The position numbers and the translations under genes are program-made. Of a stretch of 64,000 nt of DNA, positions 52,678 to 61,775 are shown piece by piece. Each line of letters opens with the position of its first letter. The first letter of the stretch is position 1. Location: contig NZ_FQVB01000004.1 in the NCBI RefSeq assembly GCF_900129305.1, positions 62,001 through 126,000 of the forward strand, given 5' to 3'. The notes beneath the pieces were generated by a model that had not been told where the DNA came from, did no database searches, and saw only the letters and a list, made by a program, of their open reading frames with translations. This DNA comes from Desulfacinum infernum DSM 9756. GTDB lineage: Bacteria > Desulfobacterota > Syntrophobacteria > Syntrophobacterales > DSM-9756.

Positions 52678-53318
52678 TGGGGCGAATATTGATTGTTGAT
52701 GATATGCCGGTGAGCATCAAAGTCTTGGGCGAATTCTTGAGCCAGGAATACGAGGTGGCGGTGGCCACCAGCGGCCGTCAAGCCTTGGAGAGCGCAGATC
52801 GGAATCCTCCCGATCTTGTCCTTATGGATGTGGTGATGCCGGAGATGGACGGGTTCGAGGTTTGCCGGCGGCTACGGCAAAATCCCAAGCTGGTCGGAGT
52901 TCCGGTCATCTTCCTGACGGCGTTGGCCGACAGCGATGACGTGGTGAGGGGATTCGAGGCCGGAGGCCAGGACTACATTCTGAAGCCCTACAAGAAAGGA
53001 GAGGTACTCCTTCGGGTGAAAACCCACATGGAACTGAAGCTGGCCAAGGAAAAGCTGGATCAGTACGCGCAGGAACTGGAACGGAAAAACAAGGAACTTC
53101 AGCAGGCGATGGAAGAGATCCGGACGCTGCGCGGAATCCTGCCCATCTGCTCCTACTGCAAGAAAATACGAAACGACGAGGGCTACTGGGATCAGGTGGA
53201 ATCATACGTTACCAAACACACCCACGCAGAGTTCACCCATAGCATTTGTCCGGACTGCCTCCAGAGATATTATCCTGCTGAGTGGGCATCCATACAGCAG
53301 CGAAAAGGTAGCGGGTAG
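52677..53318 (+). CDS. Response regulator with coiled-coil and Cys-rich C-terminal domain
   Basis: A 213-residue regulator. An N-terminal receiver (about 1-120) has phospho-acceptor Asp in LVLMDVVMPEMDGFE and the switch ILKPYKKG. A coiled coil (about 125-160) leads to a domain with CSYCKKIRND and HSICPDCLQRYYP: two CxxC pairs, with GYWDQVESY between. That arrangement suggests a zinc-binding signalling output rather than DNA binding. Its ATG overlaps the stop of the hybrid kinase, so the pair is translationally coupled. Confidence 0.9.
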   Translation: MGRILIVDDMPVSIKVLGEFLSQEYEVAVATSGRQALESADRNPPDLVLMDVVMPEMDGFEVCRRLRQNPKLVGVPVIFLTALADSDDVVRGFEAGGQDYILKPYKKGEVLLRVKTHMELKLAKEKLDQYAQELERKNKELQQAMEEIRTLRGILPICSYCKKIRNDEGYWDQVESYVTKHTHAEFTHSICPDCLQRYYPAEWASIQQRKGSG

Positions 53319-53339
53319 GAAAGCGGACCCGTCGCTTGG

Positions 53340-53603
53340 CTATCGAGGTCTGACCTGCACGATTCTCGCAAAAAGGGCTCGATTATAGCCTTGGGGGATG
53401 GGCTTTTGGCCCAGGCAGATGGCCAGGAGATCCAGGTCGTCCAGGGTGAGGATCTGCTCCAGGTCCAGGAGGTCTTGGGCCGTGAGCTGATCGGCGTGTT
53501 CCTTCCAAAACCGCATGAGGATGAGCTCCAGCTCCTGGGTGGCCCGCCTGCGGCACAGGTAGTGGAGCTTTCGTTTCAGGTATTCCAAGGATTGCGGATC
53601 CAT
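53340..53603 (-). CDS. sdhE: SdhE/Sdh5-family FAD assembly factor
   Basis: An 87-residue all-helical protein with the family pattern RRRATQELELILMRFW near residue 19 (cf. RGMRELD of E. coli SdhE, with Gly changed to Ala), then LLDLEQILTLDDLDLLAICLG. SdhE promotes covalent flavinylation of succinate dehydrogenase or fumarate reductase. No flavoprotein subunit is adjacent. It is the last gene of a tight run with the lipase-like gene (one-base overlap). Confidence 0.8.
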   Translation of the reverse strand: MDPQSLEYLKRKLHYLCRRRATQELELILMRFWKEHADQLTAQDLLDLEQILTLDDLDLLAICLGQKPIPQGYNRALFARIVQVRPR

Positions 53604-54457
53604 CAGCTTTCCCTTTCAAGACCTTGACATTTTCGGATCAGTTGAAGAACCCGGGCATGGATCCGGGGATGATAAAGCATGGCCACGTGGCTCACGGGTT
53701 CGGTCCACTGTACCCGCCAAGCGCCCGTTGGAGGCGCCAGGGCATCCATGGGGAGCACCATGTTGTCCACCGGGGATGCCAGAGCGATGCAGGGAAACGG
53801 GAGCGGGGATTCTCCGGCTTCGATCTCCCGGATGATCGGGCCGCGATGGGAAAGGGCACGGCCCAGGCGGCCCAGGGCGAAGACGGAAAGGCGGCTCCCC
53901 TGGTGGGGGGATCCCAGAGTGATGATTCCCGATAAGGGAAGTTCAGCCAGGCGCTGAGCCGCGGCTCGGCACAGGAGGCCTCCCAGCGAGTGTCCCACCA
54001 GCAGGAGGGGCCGGCTGGGTGCCCGACCGTGGATGGTTCGGACGGTGGCGGCCAGTTCTTCCGCAATCTGCTGAAAATCCGATTTCCAGCTGGAGTATTC
54101 GAAGAGAACCACGTCCCTGTAGCCCGCCCGGGCCAGCCGCCGGCGCAGGAACCACCAGGCGCTGCGGTTGTGATAAAGCCCGTGAACGAGAAAGACGATG
54201 GGTTCCCGCGCGTCCGGGTCCGGCGTGGGCAGGGTGCGCTTCCTTCCGATCCGGGCCGACGGGAAGGTCAGAATGAGGATCGCCTGGGCCAAAGCCCCCG
54301 TCAGCAGGCCATGGAGGATCCAGCGGCCGGGCCGCCCCCCGGAGAGGTCTCGGAGCCTTTCCAAGCCGGGGCCGTTGGCCGTGTCGTACCAGTAGACCAC
54401 ATAGGTGAGTCCCGACGCAGCCAGCAGGAGGGCCGGCAAAAGGACGAGCCACATCAT
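53603..54457 (-). CDS. Membrane-anchored alpha/beta hydrolase (lipase-like)
   Basis: A 284-residue protein with hydrophobic segments at about 3-22 and 48-66, then an alpha/beta hydrolase domain. The oxyanion region is VFLVHGLYHNRSAWW, the nucleophile elbow is VGHSLGGLL, and a late His lies in PVSHVAMLYHP. The fold and PGAP1-like lid suggest a lipase or esterase acting on acyl esters. It is co-oriented with the HAD gene (one-base gap) and SdhE. Confidence 0.82.
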   Translation of the reverse strand: MMWLVLLPALLLAASGLTYVVYWYDTANGPGLERLRDLSGGRPGRWILHGLLTGALAQAILILTFPSARIGRKRTLPTPDPDAREPIVFLVHGLYHNRSAWWFLRRRLARAGYRDVVLFEYSSWKSDFQQIAEELAATVRTIHGRAPSRPLLLVGHSLGGLLCRAAAQRLAELPLSGIITLGSPHQGSRLSVFALGRLGRALSHRGPIIREIEAGESPLPFPCIALASPVDNMVLPMDALAPPTGAWRVQWTEPVSHVAMLYHPRIHARVLQLIRKCQGLERES

Positions 54458-54458
54458 T

Positions 54459-55157
54459 TCAGATCATCCCCTCCTTCTCAAAAAAGCGGAGGACTTCCCC
54501 GAGGGAAGGCACGCACCCTTCGGGGCGGGGTGTCCTTCCGTTGAGGATCTCCACCAGCAGTTCCCTTTCCCGTTCGGGGCGGCACAGGATCCACAGTCCC
54601 TTCATGCCGGCCTTCCGGGCGGGAGCGATGTCCAGCTCGTAGCTGTCGCCCACCATCCAGCAGGAGTCGGCTCCCGCCTCTTGGGCGGCCCTCCGGGCCG
54701 TTTCATAGACGCTGGGATCCGGTTTCTTCTTTCCGAAGCGATAGCTGAAGAGGCTGAAATCGCTCAACCGGAAGACCTCGCTGCACGTTTGGCGAAAACC
54801 TTCCAGAAAAGGATGCCAGATGTTGGAGATGAGGCCCACGGAACATCCGTGGTCCTTGAGGGTCCGGATGAGTTCCGTGGCGGGCTCGATCTCCCGGACG
54901 CAAAGAATCTGGTCCTCCCAGATTTCCCGAACCGACCGAAGGATCCTCTTCCGGTCGTGATCGGGAAGGATCCGGCCGATGGCGTCGCTCAAGGTTTCCG
55001 GGTCCGTGCACGGAAGGGTCATGAGGAGTTTGCCCACCCGTTTGGTTTGCTTTTCGTCCAGACGGAGGGCCTCGCCCAGCAAACGCCGGGGAGACTGGGC
55101 GGCGCCCGTCACCAGGGTGTGTCCGATATCGAAGAAAATGAAGGGCTTGGACGGCAC
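54459..55157 (-). CDS. HAD-superfamily hydrolase with variant motif I
   Basis: A 232-residue HAD with cap. Motif I reads FFDIGHTLV: the nucleophile Asp is kept, but the usual second Asp (DxD) is Gly. Motif II is GLISNIWHPF, the motif III Lys is in FGKKKPDPSVY, and motif IV is WMVGDSYELDI. Loss of the acid/base Asp is seen in dehalogenase-like or non-phosphatase HADs, so phosphatase activity is uncertain. It lies 16 bases downstream of the thymidylate synthase-like gene. Confidence 0.8.
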   Translation of the reverse strand: MPSKPFIFFDIGHTLVTGAAQSPRRLLGEALRLDEKQTKRVGKLLMTLPCTDPETLSDAIGRILPDHDRKRILRSVREIWEDQILCVREIEPATELIRTLKDHGCSVGLISNIWHPFLEGFRQTCSEVFRLSDFSLFSYRFGKKKPDPSVYETARRAAQEAGADSCWMVGDSYELDIAPARKAGMKGLWILCRPERERELLVEILNGRTPRPEGCVPSLGEVLRFFEKEGMI

Positions 55158-55173
55158 GAGTAAAGGTTCCTTT

Positions 55174-56643
55174 CTATTCCTGCACGAAGGGTGTTCCGGT
55201 GCGAAGGCACCATTCGGCCCGTTCCAACTGGCGGCCCAGGTAAAGGGCGTGGTTGATGTCGGAGACGGCGCCGTCCCGGGCGATTTCGTATTGGAGTCTG
55301 GACGCCTTGGAGTGGCGGTATTCCTTGAGAGTCACGTCCCCGTGGCGGTGTTCCACCAGGATGGCATCCCCGTCCAGGGTGATCCGGAAATAGCCCATGG
55401 GATCCTCCCGGTAGGTGAACGTGCGCCGGGAGGCGATGTGTGCCGCCCGGTCCAGCTGGGACGCGTCCAGGCTGATGGAATGGCTGAAGACCGTGATGGG
55501 GCCGGGCGGGGCTTGGATCTCGGAAGCCACGAAGTCCCGGATGGCCATGAGGCCGTAGAAATTGACGAGCCAGGCGTCCAGAGCGTTGTGGGTGCGAAAG
55601 GACGCCGTCAGGGTGAGGGCGTCCTGGAAGGTCCGGAAAAAGAGGCTCGCAAGGCACGGATGTCCTTTCGGGGCCGTGAGATCCCGCCCGGGATCCCAGA
55701 GCACCACGTAGGACTTCCGATCCTGCGGGTCTTCCTTGAGCCGGCGGGCGACCTCGGTGAGACCGTCCACGCCGAAGTGGCTGCGAAGCCTGTTCCCGTA
55801 GGTGTAGGTTTCATCACCGGCCAGGTGCGGGCTCAGGATGTCTTGCTGGTACCGGCGGAGTCGCTTGGGATCGAAGCCGAAACGCGCCAGCTCTTCATCG
55901 GGGATGGGCTCGGGCCGTTCCACCACCACCTTCACGTTCTGGAGCTCCCGGCGCTCGCCCTTGGCAAGACGCACCGGACGGCCGAAACGATGCAGCGTGT
56001 AGATGAGCTGGAGCCAGGCGGAAAGAGGGTCATCGGCGCAGATGCTGTGATCCCGGGGATTGCTGGGAAAGGTGCTGACCCGCACCTGCGGCAGCGGAAT
56101 CTCGAGTCTTTCCATCCCTTCCGGCCCCGAAGGCGTGTACCCGGCCAGGAAGTTCACAAACGCCGCCAGGGCTTCTTCGTCCTGGGGGTTCCCGAAATGG
56201 AGGATGCGCGGCGGCCGGGCGAAATCGTCGGGGTGCACCAGGTCGTCCAGAACCCGAGATGTGCCTCGGATTCGAACGGCGGCGGGACGGCGTTCTCCCA
56301 CGGGGACGTATTCCACGGCCGAGCCCGGGCACGGTTCCAGCCCCTTTTCGAAAAACGCCGTGAGTTCCTCCAGGGAGCCGGAGCGATTGCGGCCCAGCAC
56401 GGCCAGGGTGTCGATTTGGGGGTTGTAGAGCAGGTTTCGGAGCAGTTCCCGGAGGCCGTTTCCGTAGAGGGTCCCCACGACGGCGATGGGACTGGTTTGC
56501 GGGTCAAGATCGGCGCCGGCCTGGCGAAGGCGTCGAAGCACGTAGGCAGGCTGGGACCAGAGGGTGAGAAGCCCCACGGTGCCTCCGGGGCTGATGACGT
56601 GAAGGAATTCCCTGAAGAAAAGGGGCACGAACTCTTGGGTCAT
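55174..56643 (-). CDS. Thymidylate synthase-like protein with N-terminal MtrA/DUF4346-like domain
   Basis: A 489-residue protein. The N-terminal about 180 residues (SPIAVVGTLYGNGLRELLRNL, TLAVLGRNRSGSLEELTAFF) resemble the MtrA-like DUF4346 region found fused to thymidylate synthases. Residues about 205-489 align by eye with ThyA, best with archaeal forms: YGNRLRS at 282-288, the dUMP phosphate-binding RRLKEDPQDRKSYVVLWDP, nucleophile Cys330 in HPC, and FRTHNALDAWLVNFYGL. The next gene upstream in the operon is dCMP deaminase, which makes dUMP, so a dTMP-forming role fits well. No standard thyA or thyX was found in the window. This call is inference from motif order. Confidence 0.7.
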   Translation of the reverse strand: MTQEFVPLFFREFLHVISPGGTVGLLTLWSQPAYVLRRLRQAGADLDPQTSPIAVVGTLYGNGLRELLRNLLYNPQIDTLAVLGRNRSGSLEELTAFFEKGLEPCPGSAVEYVPVGERRPAAVRIRGTSRVLDDLVHPDDFARPPRILHFGNPQDEEALAAFVNFLAGYTPSGPEGMERLEIPLPQVRVSTFPSNPRDHSICADDPLSAWLQLIYTLHRFGRPVRLAKGERRELQNVKVVVERPEPIPDEELARFGFDPKRLRRYQQDILSPHLAGDETYTYGNRLRSHFGVDGLTEVARRLKEDPQDRKSYVVLWDPGRDLTAPKGHPCLASLFFRTFQDALTLTASFRTHNALDAWLVNFYGLMAIRDFVASEIQAPPGPITVFSHSISLDASQLDRAAHIASRRTFTYREDPMGYFRITLDGDAILVEHRHGDVTLKEYRHSKASRLQYEIARDGAVSDINHALYLGRQLERAEWCLRTGTPFVQE

Positions 56644-56797
56644 GGCGTCGCTGCCTGCCTCACGATGAGGTCCTCTTGTGGGAGCGCCGAGAGGTGCGAT
56701 GAGGCTGGAACCAGCGCAGGGTCCTGGATGGCTGGGCGCTCCCTGGCGGCCTTGCCGGCTACCACGGATATCGCTCCGAAATTTCCGGAATTCCTCT

Positions 56798-56825
56798 GTA
56801 GGGGCGAATGATTATTCGCCCCTAC
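56798..56825. repeat. Family D palindrome, 12-bp arms
   Basis: GTAGGGGCGAAT pairs with ATTCGCCCCTAC over GATT. It is similar to 25747-25780. It lies between the thymidylate synthase-like and dCMP deaminase genes, a 226-bp gap with no other visible feature. Confidence 0.65.
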
Positions 56826-56869
56826 GGTTTCCATGCACGAACAGGATACAGCCATGTTTGACGCAAACA

Positions 56870-57466
56870 TCAGCACGCATCCGGGGGCGGAACGTAAAAA
56901 TCCGTGGGGGCGCTGCGCCGCCGCGAGGTGATGTTTCGGATGTCCGAAAGGATGTAGTCGTAGGTCTCCGGAGAGATCATGAGCGGCTCGAAGACCTCGA
57001 TGCCGGCTTCCCGAATGGCTTCCTTCCAGAAGCGATCCCGCTCGGGGGTTGCGGATTCGTACTGGTGTTCGTAGTAGATGGCCCGGATGCGGGCGGTGGC
57101 GATGAGCTTGAGGCAGACATAGCAGGGAGCCAGGGTCGTGTAGAGGGTGGCCCCGGCGATGGAGATGCCGTATCGGGCCGCCTGGGCGATGGCGTTGGCC
57201 TCGGCGTGGCTGGCCTTGCAGAAGTTGTACTTGTCGATGTCCGGCACCCCCAGGCTTCTCCGATAGCAAAAGGGGGCCCCGTCCACATCGGGCATGTCGA
57301 TGCAGTGGGGCGCTCCGGGCATGGCCCCGTTGTAGCCGGTGGCCAGAATGTGGTTGTCCTTGACGATCACGGCCCCGGTGGGCCGGGAATTGCACGTGGA
57401 GCGGGTGCTTACGATCTTGGCGATCAGCATGAAGTATTCGTGCCAGCTGGGACGCTTTCGTGCCAT
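56870..57466 (-). CDS. Deoxycytidylate (dCMP) deaminase
   Basis: A 198-residue zinc deaminase. The ATG at 57466 is used because upstream sequence in frame overlaps dppF. Motifs are the His-Ala-Glu segment SHAEANAIAQAA, the zinc cysteines in TLAPCYVCLKL, and PTGAVIVKDNHILATGYNG. It deaminates dCMP to dUMP, the substrate for thymidylate synthesis. It sits upstream of the thymidylate synthase-like gene on the same strand. RibD-like or ComE-like deaminases are alternatives, but the N-terminus fits the dCMP type best. Confidence 0.87.
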   Translation of the reverse strand: MARKRPSWHEYFMLIAKIVSTRSTCNSRPTGAVIVKDNHILATGYNGAMPGAPHCIDMPDVDGAPFCYRRSLGVPDIDKYNFCKASHAEANAIAQAARYGISIAGATLYTTLAPCYVCLKLIATARIRAIYYEHQYESATPERDRFWKEAIREAGIEVFEPLMISPETYDYILSDIRNITSRRRSAPTDFYVPPPDAC

Positions 57467-57483
57467 GCCCGAATGCCTCTCTG

Positions 57484-58488
57484 TCACAGGGATTCGTCCA
57501 CCTCGTCGCCGTAGAGGAAGCAGCGGACCCAGTGGCGATCCCCCTTCTCCTTGAGCACCGGCACCGACTTCCGGCACTGTTCCATGGCCTTCGGGCATCG
57601 GGGGTGGAAATGGCAGCCCGATGGCGGATTGAGCGGGCTGGGAAGGTCGCCCGTGAGCCCCTTTCTTTCCTTCTTTCGGTCCGGGTCGGGGAGCGGGGCC
57701 GCTTCCAGCAGGGCCTGAGTATAGGGATGGAGCGGGTTGCGGTAAAGCTCCTTCTTGTCCGCCAACTCCACGATGCGGCCCAGGTACATCACCGCCACCC
57801 GGTCGCTGATGTGGCGAACCACGGAAAGGTCGTGGGAGACGAAAAGGTAAGTGAGCTGGAACTCCTCCTGCAGGTCCATGAGCAGGTTGATCACCTGAGC
57901 CTGGATGGAGACGTCCAGGGCGGAGACCGGCTCGTCGCAGATGATGAGTTCCGGCTGCAGGGCAAGCGCCCGGGCGATGCCGATGCGCTGTCTTTGGCCG
58001 CCGCTGAATTCGTGGGGATAGCGGTTGATGTGTTCCGGGCGGAGGCCCACCACGTTCATGAGATAGCGCACCCTGTCCATCCGCTCTTCGGGCGTGCCCA
58101 CGCCGTGAATCACCAAGCCTTCCGAAATGATGCGGCCCACGGTCTGGCGCGGATTGAGGGACGAATAGGGGTCCTGGAAGATGATCTGCATCTTGCGGCG
58201 CAGGGGACGCATCTCGTCTCGCGAAAGGGCCAAGATGTCCCGACCGTCGTAAAGGATGCTCCCGGAAGTGGGACGCTCCAGGCGGAGGATCACCCGGCCC
58301 AGGGTGGATTTTCCGCAGCCGCTTTCTCCCACCAGTCCCAGGGTTTCCCCCCTGCGGATCGCCAGGCTCACGCCGTCCACGGCCTTCACGGTTCCCACCT
58401 GGCGGCGGAAGACCCCGCCCGTGACGGGATAATGTTTTTTGACCTTTTTCAGAACGACCAGTTCCGAAGCGTTTCCGTTTTGTGCCAT
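57484..58488 (-). CDS. dppF: Dipeptide/oligopeptide ABC transporter ATP-binding protein (DppF/OppF)
   Basis: A 334-residue ABC ATPase. Walker A is GESGCGKST, the signature is [10 protein letters not shown], Walker B is [12 protein letters not shown], and the switch His is in FVSHDLS. The C-terminal oligopeptide-type extension with [17 protein letters not shown] may bind an Fe-S cluster, as proposed for related proteins. The start at 58488 is chosen because sequence further upstream belongs to a mini-element. It pairs with DppD but is separated from it by that element. Confidence 0.92.
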   Translation of the reverse strand: MAQNGNASELVVLKKVKKHYPVTGGVFRRQVGTVKAVDGVSLAIRRGETLGLVGESGCGKSTLGRVILRLERPTSGSILYDGRDILALSRDEMRPLRRKMQIIFQDPYSSLNPRQTVGRIISEGLVIHGVGTPEERMDRVRYLMNVVGLRPEHINRYPHEFSGGQRQRIGIARALALQPELIICDEPVSALDVSIQAQVINLLMDLQEEFQLTYLFVSHDLSVVRHISDRVAVMYLGRIVELADKKELYRNPLHPYTQALLEAAPLPDPDRKKERKGLTGDLPSPLNPPSGCHFHPRCPKAMEQCRKSVPVLKEKGDRHWVRCFLYGDEVDESL

Positions 58489-58542
58489 CTTCGAATCTCT
58501 TGCGGATAGGGAGTTCACGGGTTCATCCAAATCGGCGCCTAG

Positions 58543-58755
58543 GAGGGTGTCCGAAAACGCCACAAATCAGTGCTTTTCTCGTAGCGCAGCCCTTCAGAGC
58601 TGCGGAAGAATTCCCGGTTGTCGAACAGGCCTCGCATAGGGCCTGCGACTTCAAGGGGTCACGATGGCCCTTTCCGCGGGGCTGAAGCCCCGCGGCTACG
58701 AAGTGATTGGAAATTGCCGACATCTTGAGCCTGAAAACCATTCTCGGGCAGCCTC
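58543..58755 (+). repeat. Type B TIR mini-element between dppD and dppF
   Basis: Left CTAG at 58539-58542, then GAGGGTGTCCGAAAACG. The right end is CCATTCTCGGGCAGCCTC, followed by CTAA (58756-58759). Palindromes are GCGCAGCCCTTCAGAGCTGCG and CGCGGGGCTGAAGCCCCGCG. The right border is the TAG stop of dppD on the minus strand, so the element sits inside the transporter operon without breaking a gene. Confidence 0.85.
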
Positions 58756-59724
58756 CTAATGGAAAAGCCAGCACCGCACCGAATGCCCCTCCTTGGGAGT
58801 GGTCAAAGGCGGCTCTTCGGCAAGACACCGGTCGAAAGCGTGGCGGCAGCGGTCGTTGAATTTGCATCCCACGGGCAGGGCCAGAAGGCTCGGGACCACG
58901 CCGGGAATCACCTCCAGCCGCGTCTTGTCGTCTTCGCTCATGCTGGGAATGGATCTCATGAGCCCGCGCGTGTAGGGGTGGAGAGGATCGTGGAAGAGCT
59001 CTCTCACCGGGGCTTCCTCCACCACCCGACCGGCGTACATGACCACCACGTGTTCGGCGGTTTCGGCCACCACCCCCAGATCGTGGGTGATGAGCAAAAT
59101 GGCCGTACCCGTGGTGCGGCTGAGCTCCTCCATGAGCTCCAGGATCTGGGCCTGGATGGTGACGTCCAGGGCCGTGGTGGGCTCGTCGGCGATGATGAGT
59201 TTGGGGTTGCAGGCCAAGGCCATGGCGATCATGACGCGCTGGCGCATACCGCCGCTCATCTGGTGGGGATAGTCCCGCACCCGGGATTCGGGCGACGGAA
59301 TGCCCACCATGCGAAGCAGCTCCACGGCGCGATCCATGGCGTCCGCCTTCTTCATGTTTTCGTGCAGTTCCAGCACTTCGGCGATTTGATCGCCCACCCG
59401 AAAGACCGGGTTGAGCGAGGTCATGGGCTCCTGGAAGATCATGGAGATCTTGTTGCCTCGGATGGAGCGCATGCGGCTTTCGGGAAGGGCCACCAGGTCG
59501 GTGCCCTCAAAGAGGATGCGCCCCCCGACGATGCGCCCGGGCGGTTCAGGGATGAGCCGCATGATGGAAAGGGCGGTGACGCTCTTGCCGCACCCGGATT
59601 CGCCCACCACGCAGAGGGTCTTTCCCGTATCCAGGGAAAAACTCACGTCGTCCACGGCCTTGGCCACGCCGCGGTCCGTAAAGAAGTAGGTCTTGAGATT
59701 TTGAACTTCCAGCAGTTTAGTCAT
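58756..59724 (-). CDS. dppD: Dipeptide/oligopeptide ABC transporter ATP-binding protein (DppD/OppD)
   Basis: A 322-residue ABC ATPase. Walker A is GESGCGKSV, the signature is [10 protein letters not shown], Walker B is [12 protein letters not shown], and the switch is LITHDLG. The oligopeptide-type C-terminus with [14 protein letters not shown] is present. ATG 59724 has AAGGA upstream; a GTG at 59730 is the alternative. It follows dppC by 15 bases. The TAG stop is formed by the edge of the mini-element at 58543-58755. Confidence 0.93.
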   Translation of the reverse strand: MTKLLEVQNLKTYFFTDRGVAKAVDDVSFSLDTGKTLCVVGESGCGKSVTALSIMRLIPEPPGRIVGGRILFEGTDLVALPESRMRSIRGNKISMIFQEPMTSLNPVFRVGDQIAEVLELHENMKKADAMDRAVELLRMVGIPSPESRVRDYPHQMSGGMRQRVMIAMALACNPKLIIADEPTTALDVTIQAQILELMEELSRTTGTAILLITHDLGVVAETAEHVVVMYAGRVVEEAPVRELFHDPLHPYTRGLMRSIPSMSEDDKTRLEVIPGVVPSLLALPVGCKFNDRCRHAFDRCLAEEPPLTTPKEGHSVRCWLFH

Positions 59725-59739
59725 GGACACAATCCTTGA

Positions 59740-60666
59740 TCATTCGCGAAGTCGCGGGTCCAGCGCGTCGCGCAGCCCGTCGCCGAGCAGGTTGAAGCCG
59801 AGCACGGAAAAGAGAATCATGAGCCCCGGAAAGGTGACCGCCCACCAGGCGCGAAGGATGAGCGCCCGGCCGTTGGCCAGCATGGCGCCCCATTCCGGCG
59901 TGGGGGGCTGGGCTCCCAGCCCAAGAAAGCTGAGCGCCGCGGCTTCCAGGATGGCCGAAGCGAAGCCCAGGGTGGTCTGGACGATAAGGGGTGCCAGGCA
60001 ATTGGGGAGAATGTGCAGAAAGATGAGACGGCTGTCGCGGGCGCCCAGGGCCCGGGCCGCCTGCACATAGTCCTTGGCGTATTCCTCCAGCACGGAGCCG
60101 CGCACCAGCCGGGCGTACCGGGGGATGCTCACCACGCCGATGGCGATCATGGCGTTGCGGAGGCTGGGGCCCAGGAAGGCCACGATGACGATGGCCAGAA
60201 GGATGCTCGGAAAGGCCAGGAGGAGATCCATGAAGCGCATGATCACGTTGTCGATCTTCCCGCCGTAGAAACCCGCCAAGGCCCCTGCGATGGTGCCGAA
60301 AAAGAGCGAGATGGAAACCGACACCACGCCCACCACCATGGAGATGCGCGCGCCGTAGATGATGCGGCTCAGGAGATCCCGGCCGAAATCGTCGGTTCCG
60401 AGAATGTGATCCCAGGTCCCCTTGGCGTCCCAGACGGGCGGCTTGAGCTTGGAATAGAGGGACTGTTCGATGGGATCATGGGGGGCCAGCCACGGGGCGA
60501 AGAGAGCCATGACGAGAAAGAGCGATATGATGGCCAGACCGACCATGGCGGTCTTGTTCTTGCGAAGCCGTAGCAGGGCTTCCACCAGAGGACTTCTGGA
60601 CTTTTCCAGGCCGTCGTTGGCCGGAGCCGGTTGGCTGTTTGGTAGGGTCTGTGCTGCAGCAGTCAT
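59740..60666 (-). CDS. dppC: Dipeptide ABC transporter permease (DppC/OppC)
   Basis: A 308-residue membrane protein with about six helices. It has the DppC signatures LGTDDFGRDLLSRIIYGARIS and the permease-ATPase coupling loop EEYAKDYVQAARALGARDSRL. The N-terminal 30 residues are cytoplasmic and Pro/Gln-rich. Its start immediately follows the dppB stop, so the pair is co-translated. Confidence 0.93.
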   Translation of the reverse strand: MTAAAQTLPNSQPAPANDGLEKSRSPLVEALLRLRKNKTAMVGLAIISLFLVMALFAPWLAPHDPIEQSLYSKLKPPVWDAKGTWDHILGTDDFGRDLLSRIIYGARISMVVGVVSVSISLFFGTIAGALAGFYGGKIDNVIMRFMDLLLAFPSILLAIVIVAFLGPSLRNAMIAIGVVSIPRYARLVRGSVLEEYAKDYVQAARALGARDSRLIFLHILPNCLAPLIVQTTLGFASAILEAAALSFLGLGAQPPTPEWGAMLANGRALILRAWWAVTFPGLMILFSVLGFNLLGDGLRDALDPRLRE

Positions 60667-61671
60667 TTAACTCACCTTGATCCTGGGATTGATCCACGCA
60701 TAGAGGATGTCCACCAGCATGTTGATGGTCACGAAGGTGGTGGCGATGAGCATGGTGCCGCCCTGCACGGCGTTGAAGTCCCGGGCGTAGACGGCGTTGA
60801 GAAGCCACAGGCCGATGCCGGGCCAGGCGAAGATGGTTTCCGTCAGGATCGCCCCGCCGAGAAGGATGCCGAACTGGAGGCCGATGACGGTGATAACCGG
60901 AATCAGGGCGTTCTTGAGGGCATGCTTGTAGTGGACGACCCTGGGGGAAAGCCCCTTGGCCTTGGCCGTTCGGATGTAGTCCTGCCGGAGGACTTCCAAC
61001 ATGCTGGATCGGGTGATTCGGGCGATGATGGCCATCGGGATGGTGCTCAAGGTAAAGGCCGGCATGATGATGTGCCAGACGGCGTCTTTCAGGGCCGGCC
61101 AGTTGCGCGTGAGCAAGCTGTCCAGGATGTAGAGGCCCGTGATGGGTTCGATGTGGATGTGGTAGCTGAGCCGTCCCGAAAGGGGGAGCCACCCCAGGTG
61201 GACCGAAAAGATGATCATGAGGACAAGGCCGAGCCAGAAGATGGGCATGGACACCCCCACCAGGGAGAGCACCATGCTGGAGTAGTCGAAGACGGAATAC
61301 TGGCGGGTGGCGGACATGATCCCGGCCAGCATGCCCAGGGTCACTGCGAAGATCATGGCGGCGATGGAAAGTTCCACCGTGGCCGGGAAGCGCTCGGCGA
61401 TCTCGGTGGTGATCTTTTCGTTGGTGCGGAGCGCCCGCCCCAGGTCCCCCTGGGCGAGTCGGGAAAGAAACCTCCCGTATTGCACATGCAGGGGCTTGTC
61501 CAGCCCCAACTGTTCCCGGACTTCCTTCAGGGCCTGCTCCGAAGCACGTTCCCCCAGCATCATCTCCGCCGGGTCTCCGGGAACCAGGTGAATCATGAAA
61601 AAGACCAGAACGGAGATTCCGAAGACCGTGGGGATCAGGGCCAAAATGCGGCGAATGATGAAACTCAGCAA
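60667..61671 (-). CDS. dppB: Dipeptide ABC transporter permease (DppB/OppB)
   Basis: A 334-residue membrane protein with the typical N-terminus IIRRILALIPTVFGISVLVF, MIHLVPGDPAEMMLGE, and the EAA-type coupling loop LRQDYIRTAKAKGLSPRVV. About six helices are visible. It follows dppA after a 104-base gap containing a stem-loop that probably lowers its expression relative to the binding protein. Confidence 0.93.
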   Translation of the reverse strand: MLSFIIRRILALIPTVFGISVLVFFMIHLVPGDPAEMMLGERASEQALKEVREQLGLDKPLHVQYGRFLSRLAQGDLGRALRTNEKITTEIAERFPATVELSIAAMIFAVTLGMLAGIMSATRQYSVFDYSSMVLSLVGVSMPIFWLGLVLMIIFSVHLGWLPLSGRLSYHIHIEPITGLYILDSLLTRNWPALKDAVWHIIMPAFTLSTIPMAIIARITRSSMLEVLRQDYIRTAKAKGLSPRVVHYKHALKNALIPVITVIGLQFGILLGGAILTETIFAWPGIGLWLLNAVYARDFNAVQGGTMLIATTFVTINMLVDILYAWINPRIKVS

Positions 61672-61693
61672 AATCCTATCCTCGACAATAAAG

Positions 61694-61719
61694 CGGCAAG
61701 GGCCCGGAGGCCCCTGCCG
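61694..61719 (-). terminator. Stem-loop between dppA and dppB (attenuator/processing hairpin)
   Basis: An 11-bp stem with one mismatch (CGGCAAGGGCC / GGCCCCTGCCG) and loop CGGA, about 57 bases after the dppA stop. Such hairpins commonly protect the mRNA of the abundant binding protein. On the minus strand it is followed by CTTTATTG, only a weak T-run, so partial termination is more likely than complete. Confidence 0.55.
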
Positions 61720-61775
61720 TCGTCCTTGTTCAAACCATCGGGCCCCTCCGGATCGGGGGACCCGAGTCCGTCAGC

